Below, one piece after another: positions 28,383 through 38,379 of a DNA stretch of 64,000 nt. The translations under genes were made by a program, and so were the position numbers. The first letter of the stretch is position 1; every line of letters starts with the position of its first letter. Under the pieces are notes generated by a model, which was given only the letters and a program-made list of their open reading frames with translations, had not been told where the DNA came from and ran no database searches. The stretch is taken from positions 97,501 through 161,500 of the forward strand of contig CAJNDS010002081.1 in the NCBI GenBank assembly GCA_905221605.1. The letters are read 5' to 3'. This DNA comes from Symbiodinium natans (taxonomy: Eukaryota > Sar > Dinophyceae > Suessiales > Symbiodiniaceae).

Positions 28383-28979
28383 CTTGGCCCACACGCTTCA
28401 CAGTGCTGCGTCAGGATCAGCTTCTATTGCAGCTACTTGTCCCAGGCGTCTGCGCAGGGGGGGGGCGAAGAACAGACAGGGGCAATGCTGCGAAGCGGCT
28501 GCGGGGTGGGCTGCGCCGGCGTGGCAGCAGGCAAGGCCTCCACGCAGCGAACGAAGAAGTCGCTGCCCACTTTCTCAACTCTTACCCCAAGCCCTTACCC
28601 CTTGCCCCAAGCGTAGCGTGGAGGACGGCGCCACGCCTTTGGGGAGCTCGTCTTGGTCTCGGCCTGCACCTCACCTCAAGGTAGTGGCTTCAGGGGGGGG
28701 GGGGGTCTAGGGGGCTTCAGGAGTTTTAAGGAGTTTGAGGAGTAGGGCTGGGGCAACTGCGGGGTTCTTCTCGGGCTTTAGGGCTTTAGGGCTGTAGGGC
28801 TTTAGGGCTTTAGGGCTTAGGGCTTAGGAGGGTTTAGGGTGTAGGGTTTAGGGTGTTAGGGCCGAAGGGCTTTAAGGCTTCAAGGTTTAGGGGCGCCCTG
28901 CAAAGTCGAAGTATTCCACCACATCGCCCCGGGATCCTCCCCTTGTAAACAGTCCCGATGATAGTTCGGAACCTGATAA

Positions 28980-29050
28980 AACAATAAAGATATATATATA
29001 TATATCTAGATACTATGATAGTATAGATATATTACATATATAGATTGTTA
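28980..29050. repeat. TA-rich microsatellite
   Basis: TATATA tracts and ATAGATATATTACATATATAG form an AT-rich hairpin-prone patch. Confidence 0.8.
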
Positions 29051-29397
29051 TTGTATTTAAGGTCCCAAACAAACACAACAAAAAGCCGCTCCGCACGAAG
29101 CCCCTAATTACGGAACTTGAAGCTTGAAGCCCCCTTGTGGAAACTGAAACCCGAAGATCCCGCACTGAAGCTCCACGTCCCGAAACAGCTGAAGGATTCC
29201 CTCGAACTGCGACATCTCAAGGATGAACCCCTGCTTGCGCGCCTGAACCCTACATTGCCTGAAGCCTCGATGACAATATCCCATGAACCCCCAAAGAATC
29301 CGCGCCCAGGGTGAAAGAAAACTCACCAATTGCCTCCAAGCTGAACGTAACAAGACAAAAGCACGTGGGGACTCCTTTATTTCGGCTAGGCACACCC

Positions 29398-29420
29398 CCC
29401 GCCCCCCCCCCCCCCCCCGG
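29398..29420. repeat. Poly-C tract
   Basis: A homopolymer of about 14-18 C just before a family-2 element. Confidence 0.9.
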
Positions 29421-29540
29421 GTAAAACCCCCCTATGCCCCACGAAAGCTGCCTTCTGACTGCTGGTGTGGCTTCAGTGGCGAGGGGCCCCGGCTCTTCAC
29501 CGGCCTCTCTGCGCGCATTCGAGGCTGGAGGGTGGCTCGT

Positions 29541-29648
29541 GGATGTCCCAAAAAAGGGGAACCTCTTTTTGTACCCCAAATAAAATAGAATCCCCTTAAA
29601 GGGCCCCCAAAAAAAGGGTACCCCGATATTCGCAAGCCCCCCATGTTG
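29541..29648. mobile_element. Family-2 MITE-like element
   Basis: GGATGTCCCAAAAAAGGGGA ... GATATTCGCAAGCCCCCCAT; contains TAGAATCCCCTTAAAGGG in the centre, shared with the next copy. Confidence 0.8.
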
Positions 29649-29948
29649 TGGCCTAAGGATTTAGGGTTTAGGGCTTCGGGTTTAGGGTTTAGGGTTTAGG
29701 GAGCCACGGTACCCATCCCTCTCCGCATTTGCAGTCCTGAGTCCTCTGGGGATTCCAGCCCTCTTGACAAGCCTCGACAATTCATCTACTTCTGATTTTT
29801 CGGGCTCCGTTGCCAAATCCACCAGTCTGCAGGTACAGGAAGCACACCAGCAATTTCACATACCCTCAGCTTCAACACACTCCTCGAACCCATACCCTCA
29901 GCCCCACCTTACCCCGAAATCCTTGCTCTTCACCTAGAAATCCTACAA

Positions 29949-30062
29949 CATGGGCATTTCCCAAAATAGGGGAACCCCTTTGTATACCCCAAAATAAGAT
30001 AGAATCCCCTTAAAGGGACCCCCCCACGAAAGGATACCCCGATCTTCGCAAGCCCCCATGTT
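29949..30062. mobile_element. Family-2 MITE-like element
   Basis: Strongly similar along its whole length to the copy 300 bp upstream, the closest related pair in the window; probably a recent duplication. Confidence 0.85.
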
Positions 30063-30377
30063 GCGAAGAAGGAGGCCGGGCTCGGACGGTGAGCCCTGAA
30101 GCCCTGCACCCCCCAAGACCCTCAGCCCCAAGAACCCCGAAGCCCAGATCCTCAGCCACAAACCCTTGATAATCAGGGTTTAGGTAGGGTAAAGGGTTTA
30201 GGGTTTGGGGTTTAGGGTAAAGGGTTAGGGTTTAGGGTTTGGGGTTTAGCGTTTGGGGTGTTCGGGCGTAGGGTGTAGGGTTTAGGGGTTGAATCTGTCC
30301 AAGCCACGATCGCGCCGCCCGCGGGGACTTCGCCGGTCGAGGCGAGGGGACGCGCTTGGAGGCAGGCCTAAGGCACG

Positions 30378-30472
30378 ATCCATCTATAAACCCCAGAAGC
30401 CCTACATACCCTATAAGCCCTGCAAGCCCTATAGACCCTGTAACCCCTATAAACCCTATGAGCCCTGCAAAG
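30378..30472. repeat. CCCTATAAG-type 9-12-bp tandem repeat
   Basis: Repeats of CCCTATAARCCCTGCAAG encode a (K/R)P(Y/C) pattern in one frame. It looks like an expansion derived from telomere-like sequence. Confidence 0.7.
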
Positions 30473-30719
30473 GTTGTGTAGGGCTGAAGGCCCTGGTCTA
30501 AAGTTCAGGGGCCTTATAGGGTCAGGGCTTAAGGTTGCTCAAGGGCTGAGGACGCAGGCTTCAGGGTCTGAGGCTTAGGGTGAAGGTGTATTGAGAGGAC
30601 TTTGGAGGTTCGAGGGCTGGGCGCAGTCCTTGCAGCTTTCGCTGCGGGCACGGGGGCACCCAAGATGCTCGCGAACACAAAGAGGCCAATACCCTTTCTT
30701 TAAGGCATCAACCTCTCAA

Positions 30720-30764
30720 ATTAGTGCCCTCAACCCTCAACCATCAACCCTCAACCACTCACCC

Positions 30765-30796
<32 letters not shown>

Positions 30797-30804
30797 ACCC
30801 AATC

Positions 30805-30857
<53 letters not shown>

Positions 30858-30862
30858 GCCCT
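30720..30862. repeat. CCCTCAA array
   Basis: About 17 copies of CCCTCAA, the complement of TTGAGGG, with no CCCTAAA mixed in. Confidence 0.95.
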
Positions 30863-31119
30863 CGCCGAAGGGCGATCTTTGCCGCGGGGGTTGACTTCGC
30901 GACCTGGCTGTCTTAGCAAGCCGGGCTTGCTGTTGATCAACAGCGCCTCACCCAACAGAGAGCTCAAAGAATATCAGGGCCTCGGGGGGCCCACACTTCA
31001 GCGGAACAGTTGTATGCGCCTCAGGCTTCGTCTTCCTTACGAACGGATTTTGGGGGGGTTGGCCCGCCAAAGCCCGGACCCCCCTCCCTAGACCCCGGAC
31101 CCTAACCCCTAAACGCTAA

Positions 31120-31280
31120 ACCCTAAATGGCATCCTCTTCGACACCTGCAGGTCTCAGATATCCCAAGGGCACCACTCCACCAGCAAGGACGAAACTTGC
31201 GCCACCAAGGGGCCGGGGCCGGGCAGGCCGAGGTCGAGGAGAGCGGCTGCGCCTTCTGCTCGCCTTCTTGAGAGGGTTGA
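31120..31280. other. Exon-like island between CCCTAAA and TTTAGGG
   Basis: GC-rich with an open plus frame ending in PPRGRGRAGRGRGERLRLLL (RG-rich). The opposite strand is open too, so strand is uncertain. Confidence 0.3.
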
Positions 31281-31489
31281 GGAGGATTGAGGGTTGAGGG
31301 TTTAGGGTTTAGGGTTGAGGGATTTCGGGTTTAGGGTTTAGGGTTTCGGGTTTAGGGTGGGTATATGGGGACATGCACTGAGCTGAAGCTTTGCTAGGAT
31401 TGCTCGGCTGATTGAAGCTCCGGCACAACACAATCTTCAGCGTTTCGCTGCGGCACCTGCTCCACTGAACGTTGATTCCCACAAAACAC

Positions 31490-31880
31490 CTAGCTTCCAA
31501 ATGCTCTCAAGCTAACTGGCTGTCTCGCATTCAACGCCCGGTTGAATGAAAACTCTGGACCCTTCCCAAAAGGCACCTGCGGCGAGATCGCATTGTCCAG
31601 TTTCGGAGCCTGGAGGAATGAACTCAACCAAGACCCCGGCGATGACAGAGATGCGTGGGGCAAACCGGGACGACGATCTGGTGTTCTCGTTATCGGACTG
31701 CAAAAACGACCTATATGTTGCTGTGCATGCTGCCTCCCGGCTACGTCCCCCACACATATCATCGAACCTGGCGCCCCCTTGAAGCAAACTGCAAGGCTCG
31801 TAGAGGCAAGGCTGCAGGAAAAAGTGTCGCCAGCGCTAGCCAACACGCCCGGAAACCCCGAACGCCTGAAACCCTGAACC
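31490..31880. other. Unresolved coding-like sequence
   Basis: Overlapping frames on both strands (minus 31490-32074; plus 31542-31877) with no recognised motif. Confidence 0.25.
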
Positions 31881-31922
31881 CTAAACCCTAAACCCCAAAC
31901 CTGAAATCCTGAACCGGGATGC

Positions 31923-32025
31923 CTTCTTCGGAGGATCCGACGGCCGCTCCCGACTGCGCTTGCGGTCGCGACTGCCAGGGATGCTTCGGGTGGGCCATGG
32001 TTGAGGCTTTGGTGCTTTGGGCTCC
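31923..32025 (-). CDS. Candidate internal exon, basic Arg/Ser/Pro-rich
   Basis: The acceptor CCCCAAG|G and donor AAGAAG|GC bound a frame encoding EPKAPKPQPWPTRSIPGSRD and then RKRSRERPSDPPKK. The RKRSRERP stretch resembles SR-type splicing or nuclear-localisation segments. Product unknown. Confidence 0.5.
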
Positions 32026-32091
32026 CTTGGGGTGGAGGATGCAGCAAACGTCCCCGCTCGAAACCCGAATTCAACCGCCCGCAACCGCAAC

Positions 32092-32275
32092 AAAAACCCT
32101 AAACCCTAAACCCTAAACCCTAAAACCGAAAACCTAAACCCTAAACCCTAAACCCTAAACCCTAAACCCTAAACCCTAAACCCTAAACCCTAAACCCTAA
32201 ACCCTAAACCCTAAACCCTAAACCCTAAACCCTAAACCCTAAACCCTAAACCTCAACCCTAAACCCTAGAAACCA
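32092..32275. repeat. CCCTAAA array (about 25 copies)
   Basis: Among the longest nearly perfect arrays in this orientation. Confidence 0.98.
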
Positions 32276-32279
32276 CCAC

Positions 32280-32352
32280 AAACGGAAACAGCCAGATCCC
32301 GCTTCGCTCGCGGGCTGCGGTGCGGGTGCGCCGATCGGAGCCGCAGCCCCTG
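32280..32352. other. Exon-like island between CCCTAAA and TTTAGGG
   Basis: The plus frame HKRKQPDPASLAGCGAGAPI is open throughout. No AG|G acceptor was found on either strand, so this is a weak candidate. Confidence 0.28.
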
Positions 32353-32459
32353 AGGGTTTAGGCATAAGGTTTAGGGTTTAGGGTTTAGGGTTTAGGGTTT
32401 GGGGTTTAGGGTTTAGGGTTTTTGGTTCAATGCATACAGGGTTTTGTAGGCTTTCGAAG

Positions 32460-32480
32460 GAAGGGGGGGGGGGGGGGGGG
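32460..32480. repeat. Poly-G tract
   Basis: About 18 consecutive G. Confidence 0.95.
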
Positions 32481-32971
32481 CTCAAAACCTCGGGCTTAGT
32501 TTGCCTACAACTTGCAGTTGTGAGAAGGCCTCGGTTAACATCCCGGTTTACGGAACCTCGGGCAAGGGGGCTGTAGCCATGCGCACCTTGTGGGAACCGC
32601 GTCTCTAGCCTGACCGAGAACCCGACACATCAAGGCTCAGGGCTTAGGGTCTAGGCTTAGGGTCTACAGGGCCCAGGGCTTCGGTTGGGCCGAAACAGAA
32701 ACCTGGGGCTCTGCCACCAAAGCCCAACACAGTAGCGCCATGTGCTCTCCCTGCTGAGACCTACCATCACCCTCAACCCAACGACCTACTAAACCCAAAA
32801 CCCTGCACCGCGCACAGGCAGCGAAACGGCTCACTTTCTGTGCACCAACACTGGTGCCCAGTGTGGGTCGGGGGTTTGCTCGATCCTGTGCTGGGGTGAC
32901 CGTTGATGAAGTTCCAACGCGTGACACACGCAAACGAATGGGATGGGCTCCTGGGAATCCATCCACAAGTC

Positions 32972-33083
32972 TGGAGGATTCCCGAAATTAGGGGGTACCT
33001 CAGTAACGTCCCTCATTATAAGGGGATCCTACTATTTAGGGGGTCTATATTCGGGGCCCCCTATTTTCGTAAAGCCCCAAGTC
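32972..33083. mobile_element. Family-2 MITE-like element
   Basis: GGAGGATTCCCGAAATTAGG ... CTATTTTCGTAAAGCCCC; diverged centre. Confidence 0.72.
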
Positions 33084-33474
33084 GTGCGCTCCTACATCGA
33101 ATGGCCAGGGCCAAAACCCCCATCGAAGTGACATCGGTTCACCCGAAAGTGTTCAACAGGAGTGTGCAAAAGAGTGTTGGAGAAGGAGAGTGCACAACGA
33201 GTGTAAAGCGTGTAAGAAGAAGCTTTTTCTGAGGCATCAAAATACACTCATAATGTGCATGTATATGTGTGTATTAAGCACAACAGCTACAAAGATCTAC
33301 CAAGTAAACATACACTGGCCGTCATCCTTCATCGAACAATCGAACCCCCAACCCAAAAGACAGCAAACACCCCAAACCAAAGGCACGGCAACAAAAACCC
33401 AAAAACTAAACCAAAGGCACAGCAACCAAAAACCCAACAACTAAACACAAAAGAACACTGGAGAAAGAAATATA

Positions 33475-33580
33475 TTAATAATCATAATACTAATAATACT
33501 AATAATAACTGTAATAATAATCATAATCATAATCATAATAATAATAATAGTAATAGTAATAGTCATAATAATAATAAAAA
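33475..33580. repeat. AAT/AATC trinucleotide tract
   Basis: TAATAATCATAATAC-like repeats give a spurious Asn-rich frame. Confidence 0.9.
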
Positions 33581-33609
33581 CAAGCTCTGCCAGCAGCCTC
33601 CCGATACCC

Positions 33610-33686
33610 TCAAAGTCCCTTGCGGGGCTTCGCCTTGGGAGAGCGGCCCTTGGGAGCCCGCCGGCTGCGGCTGCGCCGGTGCTCGC
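33610..33686 (-). CDS. Candidate terminal exon, Arg/Ser/Lys-rich
   Basis: After the acceptor GGAGAG|G the frame reads EHRRSRSRRAPKGRSPKAKP then RKGL and a TGA stop. A strongly basic C terminus of this kind is typical of RNA- or DNA-binding proteins. TTTAGGG starts 37 bases to its right. Confidence 0.45.
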
Positions 33687-33722
33687 CTCTCCTCCACGCG
33701 CTTCGGGGAGAGCGGGGGGATT

Positions 33723-33860
33723 TGGGTTTAGGGTTTAGGGTTTAGGGTTTAGGGTTTAGGGTTTAGGGTTTAGGGTTTAGGGTTTAGGGCTTAGGGTTTA
33801 GGGCTTAGGGTTTAGGGTTTAGGGTTTAGGGTTTAGGGTTTAGGGTTTAGGCTTAGGGTT
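33723..33860. repeat. TTTAGGG array
   Basis: About 18 heptamers with CTTAGGG variants. Confidence 0.97.
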
Positions 33861-34121
33861 TCAGGGTTTCGGGGAATGTTCATGCTTAGAAGTGGGGATA
33901 CAACAACCCTAAATAAGGCAATAACCCCACTCTTTAAATGAACCTCCAAGAATGGGTCTAGAATGAGGGCCCGCTGGATGGGTCTTTGGGCCTTCTTTTT
34001 AACTCTAAACCCTAAACCCTAAACCCTAAACCCTAAACCCTAAACCCTAAACCAGATAGTATTGGCATTGGCTCAGGGTCTTTGAGGCCCAGCATTCAGG
34101 GAAGAACCGTGGCCTTGCCGT

Positions 34122-34317
34122 CGGTTAGTAGGGAATGGGGGAAGTGAGGTACCCTATATAATCCCTTAAAGGGTGTATACAGATATATATATATATATAC
34201 ACATCCCTTAAAGGGTGTATGTATATATATATATATATGTATACATCCCTTAAAGGGTGTATACATATATATATATATATACATAGCCCTAATTCCCTCA
34301 TTCCCTGCTGACCAACA
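34122..34317. mobile_element. 196-bp inverted-repeat element, family 5, with internal palindromes
   Basis: The left end (GGTTAGTAGGGAATGGGGGA) is mirrored by TCCCTCATTCCCTGCTGACC at the right. Inside, CCCTTAAAGGGTGTAT recurs three times, separated by TATATA tracts that are themselves mirror-related. Confidence 0.78.
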
Positions 34318-34454
34318 GCAAGTAGCTCGAACTAAGCTCAGGATGCCTTCCTTGATGGGGTATTTGGGGTACGGGATGACACGCTCTTGGAGTAGATTTG
34401 TGTATGTATGTATACATATATATAGTACAGGGTACACATATGTAATTCTGGCCT

Positions 34455-34736
34455 AAAAAGCCGCTAGAAATTCAACACTAAACCCAGCGGCAGGCTTCTG
34501 CAACCATGGTTGTCCCGGAGCGTTGGGCTTGGGATGTAGGCAGGATGTAGCGCAGCGATCCCCGCCGATTCTGCACCGCCACCAAGCTTCACGCAGGTCT
34601 CCCCTGCTCAGAGTCCTCGAGTCCGCGACCTCTGCAATGACCGAACAAGGTCAGAGGCGAAAGACACGTGAGTCGGTACTGACCCGGGTGAGCTCGGAAC
34701 AGTCTCCATCGTCAGGGCACCACAGTAGGGCCATCT
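34455..34736 (-). pseudogene. Candidate coding segment with one in-frame stop
   Basis: From an ATG at 34736 the minus frame reads MALLWCPDDGDCSELTRVST, meets one TGA after RVFRL, and continues VIAEVADSRTLSRGDLREAW to a stop near 34455. It could be two exons or a broken gene. The plus strand is also partly open. Confidence 0.3.
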
Positions 34737-34817
34737 AGACAAGTCAAAGACCCCACTGGGGTCCCCAGGTGATGGGGCCACAGCTTCAGGCTCGGGATTG
34801 AGGGCTTTTTTGTTGGG

Positions 34818-34830
34818 GGGGGGGGGGGGT
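34818..34830. repeat. Poly-G tract
   Basis: About 13-14 consecutive G after a short T run. Confidence 0.9.
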
Positions 34831-35082
34831 TTTAATGTTGGTTTGGGGCCTAGGTGGATGATGCGGTTTAAAGTTTAGAGCCCTGAAGGGTTTTGCAGGT
34901 TTTGTGGCACACTAGTTAGGAACAAAACAACAGACACCCCCTCCTACACCCAGGAACCCAATGATTTCCGGTACGGGTCTAGGAAGAAAACCTACCCCAA
35001 GCCCACAATCCCTGTACCCTCATCCTTAACTGCCCTAAACCCCAAACCCTAAGACTGAACCCTCAAACCCCAAACTCTCAAC

Positions 35083-35152
35083 CCTGTCCTCCGCGTCGGG
35101 CGCTGCCGGCGCCTTTGACTTCGGGCGCGGCGACCGGGTCGCCGCCTGGAAC
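35083..35152 (-). CDS. Candidate internal exon, basic Ala/Pro-rich
   Basis: The acceptor GGCAGAG|G and donor GACAGG|GT bound FQAATRSPRPKSKAPAAPDA plus EDR. The plus strand (ASGAAGAFDFGRGDRVAAWN) is open as well but has no acceptor, so minus is preferred. Confidence 0.42.
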
Positions 35153-35659
35153 CTCTGCCCGAAGTGGCTCCCCTTATCCATTAAGGGGGGCCTGGGGTTT
35201 GGGGATTAGGGTTTGGGGTTCAGGGTAGTAGGTTCGGGTTTGGAGTTTATGGTTTGGGGCTTGGGGCTTGGGGCTTAAGGGTGTTTAGGGTTTCGACGCG
35301 AAAACAGAGTTTAGCGTTAGAACAGAAGCCCTAAATCCGAAATCCTGGACCCTCTGCCTGCTCCTGGGATTTCGAGCACTCTAAGAGCAGAAGAAGGGCT
35401 TGTAGTTCAACTATGAGCTTCCTGGGCGAACTGAAGGTCCACCTTTGCATCAAAAATTGAGACCTCTGCATTTCGGGTACCCCAGATCTGGCCCAGCGCG
35501 GAGCAAGACAGACAAGCTACAAACCTTCTAGGAGGGAGGCTTCTCACAAGGTACAGTCCCACAGACTGGCTTTTTGAGGGTTGAAGGGTTTTGGTTGGGG
35601 TTACCCTAAACCCTAAACCCTAAACCCTAAACCCTAAGCACCCTACCAACTTAAGCTGC

Positions 35660-35704
35660 GGCAGGCCTCTCCCCGAGCGCCGGGGCTCTTCTTTGCGCGG
35701 CTCC
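35660..35704 (-). CDS. Candidate 45-bp internal exon
   Basis: The acceptor CTAGCAG|G and donor CTGCC|GC bound EPRKEEPRRSGRGL. It sits between CCCTAAA (left) and degenerate TTTAGGG/TTCAGGG (right). Confidence 0.38.
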
Positions 35705-35754
35705 CTGCTAGGGTCTGGGGTTCAGGGTTTAGAATTTAGGGTTTAGGGTTTGGG

Positions 35755-35905
35755 GTTTGGGGTCAGGGTTCAGGGTTCAGGGTTCAGGGTTCAGGGTTCA
35801 GGGTTCAGGGTTCAGGGTTCAGGGTTCAGGGTTCAGGGTTTAGGGTTTAGGGTTTAGGGTTTAGGGTTTAGGGTTTAAGGTTTAGGTTTTCAGGGTTTCG
35901 GGTTT
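35755..35905. repeat. TTCAGGG array passing into TTTAGGG
   Basis: About eleven perfect TTCAGGG units and then seven TTTAGGG units. Confidence 0.96.
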
Positions 35906-35908
35906 AGG

Positions 35909-36118
35909 GTTTGGGGTTTCGGGTTTAGGGTTGAGGGCGCTGGGTTTCTGATTGGGGTTCGGGGTCTCATGGGATTTGGTGGCTGGTGGGGCAGTTGGGG
36001 GCGCCGATGAGGCTGCTGGGTGCATCATCTCAAGTCCACGCATTCACTAGTCAAGCAATTACTCCAGGAAAATACCCACCCGCCCAAAGAATCCCACAAC
36101 ATTAAGAAAACATTTTTC
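35909..36118. repeat. Dispersed repeat: copy 1 of a 110-bp direct repeat plus a second repeat
   Basis: 35925-36025 is almost identical to 36480-36584 (GTTGAGGGCGCTGGGTTTCT ... GAGGCTGCTGGGTGCAT). The following 36035-36118 (GCATTCACTAGTCAAGCA ... CAACATTAAGAAAA) is similar to 56740-56815. Confidence 0.85.
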
Positions 36119-36121
36119 TTA

Positions 36122-36428
36122 TAGAACGACCTTGCCCTTGCCCAGTAAAACGGCGACCTTGCCCAGTAAAACGGCGACCTTGCCCAGTAAAACGGCGACC
36201 TTGCCCAGTAAAACGGCGACCTTGCCCAGTAAAACGGCGACCTTCGGGGTCCAAGGTCGCATTTTTACTCGGCAGGGGCTGGGCAAGGTCGCCGTTTTAC
36301 TGGGCAAGGTCGCCGTTTTACCGGGCAAGGTCGATTTTTTTGACCCAACTGACCTTGCCCAGTAAAACGGCGACCTTGCCCAGTAAAACGGCGACCTTGC
36401 CCAGTAAAACGGCGACCTTGCCCAGTAA
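36122..36428. repeat. 21-bp minisatellite in an inverted, three-block arrangement
   Basis: The unit CGACCTTGCCCAGTAAAACGG occurs about six times forward (36122-36245), twice in reverse complement (36283-36330), then four times forward (36352-36428). Forward and reversed blocks can pair into a long hairpin. Because 21 is a multiple of 3, open frames exist on both strands and should not be read as genes. Confidence 0.93.
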
Positions 36429-36444
36429 CTCCTTAACATTTAAA

Positions 36445-36834
36445 TTATATATGAAAGAGAGGTTCAGGGTTTCGGGTTTCGGGTTTAGGGTTGAGGGCGC
36501 TGGGTTTCTGATTGGGGTTCGGGGTCTCATGGGATTTGGTGGCTGGTGGGGCAGTTGGGGGCGCGGGTGAGGCTGCTGGGTGCATTTGTGGTGCGTAGCG
36601 CGGGGCTTTGTCCGCCTCTCTGAGAGACGAGAGGGAAGCAACAGCCTGTTCGCTGTTGCTCCCTGCCAATGCCATTGCCACTGATTCGACGCTGATGGCT
36701 ACCATCGCAAGCAAAAAAGTATCAACCGGCCAAACAAACATCACAAGCAAGCGAAGATCAAGCAACCAAACAAACATCTCCAACCAACCAGGCCCACCGA
36801 CACCTAACTGGAAGACTAGAGCCATCACTAACAC
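36445..36834 (-). other. Coding-like segment with hydrophobic stretch, unresolved
   Basis: The minus frame contains MFVWLLDLRLLVMFVWPVDT and then ESVAMALAGSNSEQAVASLS before running into the direct repeat. It could be a membrane segment or a low-complexity artefact of CAAACAAACAT repeats. Confidence 0.25.
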
Positions 36835-36944
36835 TCACCAGTCACCTTGTGTCACTATGTCTTCGTGCATGAATCTGTGTCATTCATTGGTGCGCACGCC
36901 TTCTGGGCGATGATCGCCGTCTTGGTGGGGAGCGCCTGGCCGGG

Positions 36945-37090
36945 GAAGCTCTGGCCGGCGAAGCTCTGGCCGGTGAACGTCTGGCCGGTGAAGCTCTGGC
37001 CGGTGAAGCTCTGGCCGGTGAAGCTCTGGCCGGCGAAGCTCTGGCTGGCGAGCGTGCGGCTGGGGGCTCTCTGGCGGGCGAAGGTCTTGC
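36945..37090. repeat. 15-bp minisatellite (GGCCGGTGAAGCTCT)
   Basis: About ten units. The minus frame gives a five-residue repeat SFTGQ (SFAGQSFTGQSFTGQ) within 36855-37154, superficially like a pentapeptide-repeat protein, but all frames of a 15-bp array are open. Confidence 0.9.
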
Positions 37091-37099
37091 GGGCGACTG

Positions 37100-38090
37100 C
37101 CCGCCCTGTGAACGCCGAACCTGGCTGTGCAGTAGCATGGAGGCTTGAGCGCACATGTCAAAATGAAAGACTGAGCCCCCCAGAGCTGTAAGCTGTGCTA
37201 GCGGTTGCTCTGAAGGCCAAGAAACTGTTGTGTCTCACGACATGACAGATGAACATGTTGTTGACATGACCTGGGGTGAATCTCAACACTGCCAGCCAAC
37301 CCGACTAAGGCAAAGCTCTGAAGAGACCTCGTGGCATAGGCATAGGAGCCGGCACGAAGAATTTATAACAGCAAGATAACACTGTACGATCATGTACGAT
37401 CCCTACCCAATGCCGCCCCCCGAAACTCAGCGCCGCGCCTCGTGGCTATTCCGCCCACGTGGGCGGCTGTGACTGCGTGGGCTGTCGCTGCGACTGTGCG
37501 CTTCTCCACTGGGACTGCGGGCGTCGCAGCTGCGGCTGCGTTCGCGTGTCTCACCTGCTAAAGACTTGGGGCCGCAACGCTCAGAGCTTTACATCGGGAG
37601 TGTGGCTAGACTTCTCCACACAACTGCACTGAGCTCATGCATGACGGCGGTGGCAGGAGCAGGTGCCAGGATCACCCCGGGCCCCCTCCCCGTGCGCCTT
37701 TTGGGGTTTTGGGGATCTCGTCGTGTTTCTGCGTTGAATGCACTTGGGGTTGGGATTGAGAGAGGTTTGACGGATTTGGGTGTAGGGTTTGTTTGGGGAA
37801 AAGCCCTGAACCCTAAATCCTGGAACCCTCCAAATCCTGAACCCCAAGCGCTAACCCTAGCACCCGAAACTGTGAAACCCTAAATCCCAAAACTCTCTGA
37901 AACCATGAAACCCAAAATGCTAAAGCCCAGAATCCCTCAAACCCAGAACCCCAAGACTTTGAGGCGTAGAAGACTAGGCCTTCCCCGGTAGCCGGCACTT
38001 CTCCAGAGGGCACGGCAGCTTTCCGATGGGGCGAGCTGTCGGAATCTGCCACGCGGGACCAGGGTTTATTTAGGGCTTATAGGGGTCTCA
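37100..38090. other. Block without resolved genes
   Basis: Mostly unique. 37430-37560 is GC-rich and could encode an Ala-rich or Cys-rich segment on the plus strand; no splice signals stood out. Confidence 0.25.
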
Positions 38091-38337
38091 GAATTTAATG
38101 TTCAGGGTTTCTGCCCGGGGATTTGGGGGTTGCGCGTTCAAGGTTTCGGGGTCTGGGGCAATTGGCTTAGGGTTTGAGGTTTATGCGGGCTTTTGGCGGC
38201 TCTGTGTTCAGGGTGCAGGGTGCAAGCTGGGATCTGGGCAAGACCTTGTTTCCCTTAGACAACAATGTCTGTCTGAACCGCCAGCCTTTAAAAGGATTGA
38301 TTTCTTTATATCTACGGACACATATATATGTTTTTAC

Positions 38338-38362
38338 TTATTTATATATATATATATATATT
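38338..38362. repeat. TA microsatellite
   Basis: About ten TA units in a T-rich tract. Confidence 0.9.
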
Positions 38363-38379
38363 ACACATTTGTGTAAGAA

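Noticed and set aside
33255-33731. Asn-rich 158-codon plus frame
   Set aside because: It is mostly an AAT/AAC simple-sequence tract; the real candidate here is the minus-strand terminal exon at 33610-33686.
36119-36641. Proteins with VAVLLGK / LPSKTAT repeats
   Set aside because: They come from the 21-bp minisatellite, which is open on both strands; no unique sequence supports a gene.
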